From NCBI GenBank assembly GCA_964479585.1, contig CAYZMP010000058.1, forward strand, positions 1 through 8,677: a DNA stretch of 8,677 bases, given 5' to 3'. A program made the translations under genes and the position numbers. This DNA is from UBA6182 sp964479585. GTDB lineage: Bacteria; Bacillota_I; Bacilli_A; Erysipelotrichales; Erysipelotrichaceae. This document shows, piece after piece, positions 6,202-8,677 of the stretch. Under the pieces are notes generated by a model. It worked only from the letters and a program-made list of their open reading frames with translations. It made no database searches and was not told the origin of the DNA. Every line of letters starts with the position of its first letter. Positions within the stretch are counted from its first letter, which is position 1.

Positions 6202-6351
6202 ATTTGTACCACTTTTCAACAATGCTACATTTCAATGATATTCTACTTATAGTGTACATGAAAATTATGTTTAATGAAAGACATGAAAGCAACTTTATAC
6301 GCATATGATGCTTCTATACGATATAATTATTGAAATAGCGAGGATTATCTA
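6202..6351. promoter_or_regulatory. Divergent control region between EAL and HD-GYP genes
   Basis: This 150-bp region serves both phosphodiesterase genes. For the rightward gene TATAAT (6322-6327) is a perfect -10 with no good -35. For the leftward gene TATAAG (6251-6246) is a candidate -10 with only a weak -35. Two direct-repeat families are visible: TATACG at 6296 and 6315 (19 bases apart, the second abutting the -10), and ACATGAAA at 6256 and 6281 with a related AATGAAAG at 6273. These could be binding sites for a shared regulator. Confidence 0.45.
6322..6327 (+). promoter_or_regulatory. Candidate -10 box of the HD-GYP gene
   Basis: TATAAT sits 24 bases before the ATG at 6352, giving a leader of about 17 bases that contains GAGG (6340-6343). 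The sequence 17 bases upstream (near 6299-6304) does not resemble TTGACA, so activation by a factor is possible. Confidence 0.4.
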
Positions 6352-8223
6352 ATGAGTATCAAACGCATATCGCAAGTTTCATTTATTATCGTCATACTTG
6401 TTATTGTTTTGGCATTATTTATTAACTTTTCACTTATTGTTAATGTCGAAGAGTTTCTCGATCAAAATAACGAGCTAGAAAATGCACTCACCATTGAAAA
6501 GACAAGACTGATTTCACAATATGATATTATTGAAACACTTTCTATCTTAAATAGTGATAGTGTTTTATATGATCAAGCTTATGAAACATCGTTACTTCAT
6601 GTTGAAACTATGAAATCCATCATCAATCAAAGCCAAGCCTTGTTTGTGGATATGAACCAATATAGCTTAAATCGTCACGATCGCTACATTAATCAAATCC
6701 AACCGATTTTTTTAAACATAGAAGGTCAACTTAATGATTTATCAACTCCTTTTAGTGACCAATCTTTACAATCAAAACTAGACATCGTTTCTCAGCTTGA
6801 ACAATCCATTGTTAGTTATGTATCCCTCAATTCAGATTTACAGATGTTGATTGCAAATGACATTCGATATTTGATTAACGGTATATTCTTATTGTTAGTT
6901 GTTTTTATCTTTTTGTTTTTGTTTACAATTTCAGGTTTTGTCTCTACACAACTTCCTTACATCCAAAAAAGCTTAGCTGCTTTAGGAAATCATCATTACG
7001 ACCAACAGATTACTAACATCAAACCATTTTTCACGGAAGAAAAAAACATACATAATGAAATTTCCGATCTTTTTGATGAAAATCGCTTTATTGAAGAAGT
7101 GCGAAAAGAGATGCAAAATATTTATTCCATGGAAGATGCACTTGATCTTATGTTTGTGAAAATAAGAGATCGGATTGAAATTGATCGATTAGGTGTTGCT
7201 TTTGTTGATTATAAACGTGAGAAATTTATTGCTGAGTATAGTGTAATGAACAATCATGACATCTTTTTAGGTCCTGGTTTTGAGGTAGATATCAAAGATA
7301 GTTCCTTAAAAAATATCCTTAAGCATAAACAGCCTGTTATTATTGATGATATTGCAAAACGATTTCAACATAAACCTACTAGCCCTGCTTTAGCACTACT
7401 TTCAAAAGAAAACATACAATCAAACTTTACCATCCCACTAATTACTAACTCTATTGTGTTTGGATTTTTGTTTTTTAGCAGTCGCAAAACTGCTTTCTTT
7501 ACTGATGAGGCAACATCTTTTTTAGAAAAGATGATTGTAGAAATAAATAGTTTAATAAATCGAGCTTACTTTAGTAAGATTATCTTTTCAAAAATCACAG
7601 AAAGCTTTGCTCAATTAGTTGAAAGCAAAGATAATGATACTGGTGATCACATTGATCGAATGGTTAATTATTCCATCGCACTGGCAAAAAAAGTACAATC
7701 TAAACAGACAAAACAAGGGTATGAAATAGACGATAAACTTATCCTGGAAATTGGTCGTCAAGCATCTTCTCATGATATAGGTAAAGTTGGTATTCCTGAT
7801 GCAATATTAAAAAAGGATGGCCCCCTTGATGATAAGGAGTGGACAATCATGAAAAAACACCCAGAAATTGGTGCAAACATATTTAAAGGATTACGAAATG
7901 ATTTAAAAATATTTGATGAAAACTTCTACATGGTTGCTCAAGATATTACCATGTATCATCATGAGAAATGGGATGGTAGTGGCTATCCAAATGGATTATC
8001 CGGCTTTGACATTCCATTATCTGCTAGAATTGTAGCTATCGCTGATGTTTTTGACGCTATAAGTTCGAAACGAGTGTATAAAGAAGCGTTTGACTTAGAA
8101 ACAAGTTTTGACATTATAAAAAAAGGAAAAGGCACACACTTTGATCCTTATTTAGTGGATTGTTTTATCGAAGCAAAAGAAACAATCATATCGATATATA
8201 AGACATCCTACAATCTTACATAG
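6352..8223 (+). CDS. Membrane-bound GAF/HD-GYP c-di-GMP phosphodiesterase
   Basis: This 623-residue protein should hydrolyse c-di-GMP at the inner face of the membrane. Transmembrane segment 1 spans about 8-30. A mostly helical extracytoplasmic sensor of about 140 residues (31-173) follows, then transmembrane segment 2 (about 174-196). A short juxtamembrane linker comes next without a clear HAMP signature, then a GAF domain (about 245-405) and the HD-GYP domain (about 412-615). HD-GYP residues are intact: Glu424 and His433 in the ESKDNDTGDH helix, HD at 474-475 with Lys478, His503 in KKHPEIG, His536-His537 (HHEKWDGSGYP), the GYP triplet 544-546, ADVFDA (564-569) and GTHFDP (594-599). The ATG at 6352 has GAGG eight bases upstream. 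The gene is divergent from the EAL gene, and its last codons overlap the convergent acetyltransferase gene by eight bases. The ligand sensed outside the cell cannot be told from sequence. Some HD-GYP proteins instead degrade cGAMP, so nucleotide specificity is inferred. Confidence 0.93.
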   Translation: MSIKRISQVSFIIVILVIVLALFINFSLIVNVEEFLDQNNELENALTIEKTRLISQYDIIETLSILNSDSVLYDQAYETSLLHVETMKSIINQSQALFVDMNQYSLNRHDRYINQIQPIFLNIEGQLNDLSTPFSDQSLQSKLDIVSQLEQSIVSYVSLNSDLQMLIANDIRYLINGIFLLLVVFIFLFLFTISGFVSTQLPYIQKSLAALGNHHYDQQITNIKPFFTEEKNIHNEISDLFDENRFIEEVRKEMQNIYSMEDALDLMFVKIRDRIEIDRLGVAFVDYKREKFIAEYSVMNNHDIFLGPGFEVDIKDSSLKNILKHKQPVIIDDIAKRFQHKPTSPALALLSKENIQSNFTIPLITNSIVFGFLFFSSRKTAFFTDEATSFLEKMIVEINSLINRAYFSKIIFSKITESFAQLVESKDNDTGDHIDRMVNYSIALAKKVQSKQTKQGYEIDDKLILEIGRQASSHDIGKVGIPDAILKKDGPLDDKEWTIMKKHPEIGANIFKGLRNDLKIFDENFYMVAQDITMYHHEKWDGSGYPNGLSGFDIPLSARIVAIADVFDAISSKRVYKEAFDLETSFDIIKKGKGTHFDPYLVDCFIEAKETIISIYKTSYNLT

Positions 8224-8677
8224 TTTGATTCGCTAAATTTACTATTTCATCTTTTTCTAATCGAAAAGTTGTCCATTCATCCATCGCTATTGCATTTATA
8301 CTTTTATAAAATGAAATCGAAGGCTCATTCCAATTAAGCACCGACCATTCAATTCGATGAACATTTCGCTGTACACCAAGTTGAGCAATAAACACAAGTG
8401 CTTGTTTACCATATCCAAAGTTTCGATATTCTTTCAAAATAAAGATATCCTCTAAGTAAATACCACTTTGTCCTACAAAGGATGAAAAATGCTCATATAT
8501 AATAATAAAACCAATCGCTTTTTGTTCAATTTCTAGCAGAAAAACTTCTGCTTGTTTTTTTATAAAAATACTTTCAAGTAATTTTTCTTTTGTGGCGATA
8601 ACTTGATTTTCCAGTTTTTCATATCGTGCTATTTCTTGAATAAAAAAATAAATTGTATCAATATCCTCTTTTTTGGT
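8216..8677 (-). CDS. GNAT-family N-acetyltransferase (5' end beyond window)
   Basis: The frame runs open from the right edge to TAA at 8216-8218, giving 153 visible residues. By comparison with the family only a few N-terminal residues are missing. It is a GNAT acetyltransferase, transferring acetyl from acetyl-CoA to an amine. Visible landmarks, counted from the first visible residue, are the N-terminal TKKEDIDTI / IARYEKLENQV helices, GIYLEDIFI (72-80) as strand 4, the acetyl-CoA loop RNFGYG (85-90, the R-x-x-G-x-G motif), IEWSVLNWNEPSISFY (109-124) and MDEWTTFRL (132-140). The 'LEDIFV...WNEPAI.FY...MDEW' pattern is that of the diamine/thialysine acetyltransferase-like branch (related to SSAT), so a polyamine or amino-acid side-chain amine is a plausible acceptor, unproven. 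Any shorter form starting at the TTG at 8437 would cut off half the fold and should not be used. It is convergent with the HD-GYP gene, overlapping its end by eight bases, with no terminator between. Confidence 0.88.
   Translation of the reverse strand, partial: TKKEDIDTIYFFIQEIARYEKLENQVIATKEKLLESIFIKKQAEVFLLEIEQKAIGFIIIYEHFSSFVGQSGIYLEDIFILKEYRNFGYGKQALVFIAQLGVQRNVHRIEWSVLNWNEPSISFYKSINAIAMDEWTTFRLEKDEIVNLANQTM

Noticed and set aside
6202..6222. TTG start at 6222 for the EAL gene
   Set aside because: ATG 6201 begins exactly at the first receiver strand. The seven extra residues have no domain support.
6117..6308. 63-codon forward reading frame
   Set aside because: It is mostly antisense to the start of the EAL gene and continues through the AT-rich control region, with no ribosome site or recognisable protein.
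1..8677. tRNA, rRNA, CRISPR array, insertion sequence or transposase
   Set aside because: No cloverleaf, no regularly spaced repeat array, and no transposase-like reading frame was seen on either strand.

Overview
The window is AT-rich DNA (GC estimated by eye at about one third, not computed) from a bacterium using the standard bacterial code: UGG is Trp, and UGA ends the acylphosphatase gene directly before a terminator. AG-rich ribosome binding sites, low GC and c-di-GMP proteins with Gram-positive-like promoters point to a low-GC Bacillota lineage or an Acholeplasma/Izemoplasma/Haloplasma-like relative that has not reassigned UGA. The sequence alone does not settle the genus.

Layout from left to right: (1) bases 1-458, a non-coding stretch with a good hairpin, a pair of imperfect direct repeats and a possible decayed gene fragment; (2) 459-2186 (+), a protein with the domain order of the RecQ helicase-phosphoribosyltransferase fusion family but with essentially every catalytic motif eroded; (3) 2173-2859 (-), an aspartate/glutamate racemase with the Thr/Cys active-site pair of the L-specific YgeA type; (4) 2922-3338 (+), a YjbQ/UPF0047 protein; (5) 3459-3728 (+), an acylphosphatase, closed by a hairpin terminator that also overlaps the end of the next gene; (6) 3739-6201 (-), a REC-PAS-PAS-GGDEF-EAL protein with a dead GGDEF and an intact EAL; (7) 6352-8223 (+), a membrane-anchored GAF/HD-GYP protein; (8) 8216-8677 (-), a GNAT acetyltransferase cut by the window edge.

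The functional theme of the right half is cyclic-di-GMP breakdown. Two phosphodiesterases of unrelated folds (EAL and HD-GYP) are transcribed divergently from one 150-bp control region, one sensing through cytoplasmic REC/PAS domains and the other through an extracytoplasmic domain plus GAF. No functional diguanylate cyclase is present in the window. The left half holds small housekeeping-type enzymes (racemase, YjbQ, acylphosphatase) next to the RecQ-like pseudoenzyme, which is the most unusual protein here: an uninterrupted 575-codon frame that keeps the fold of an ATP-dependent helicase but has lost the ATP-binding, metal-binding, arginine-finger, zinc-binding and PRPP-loop residues.
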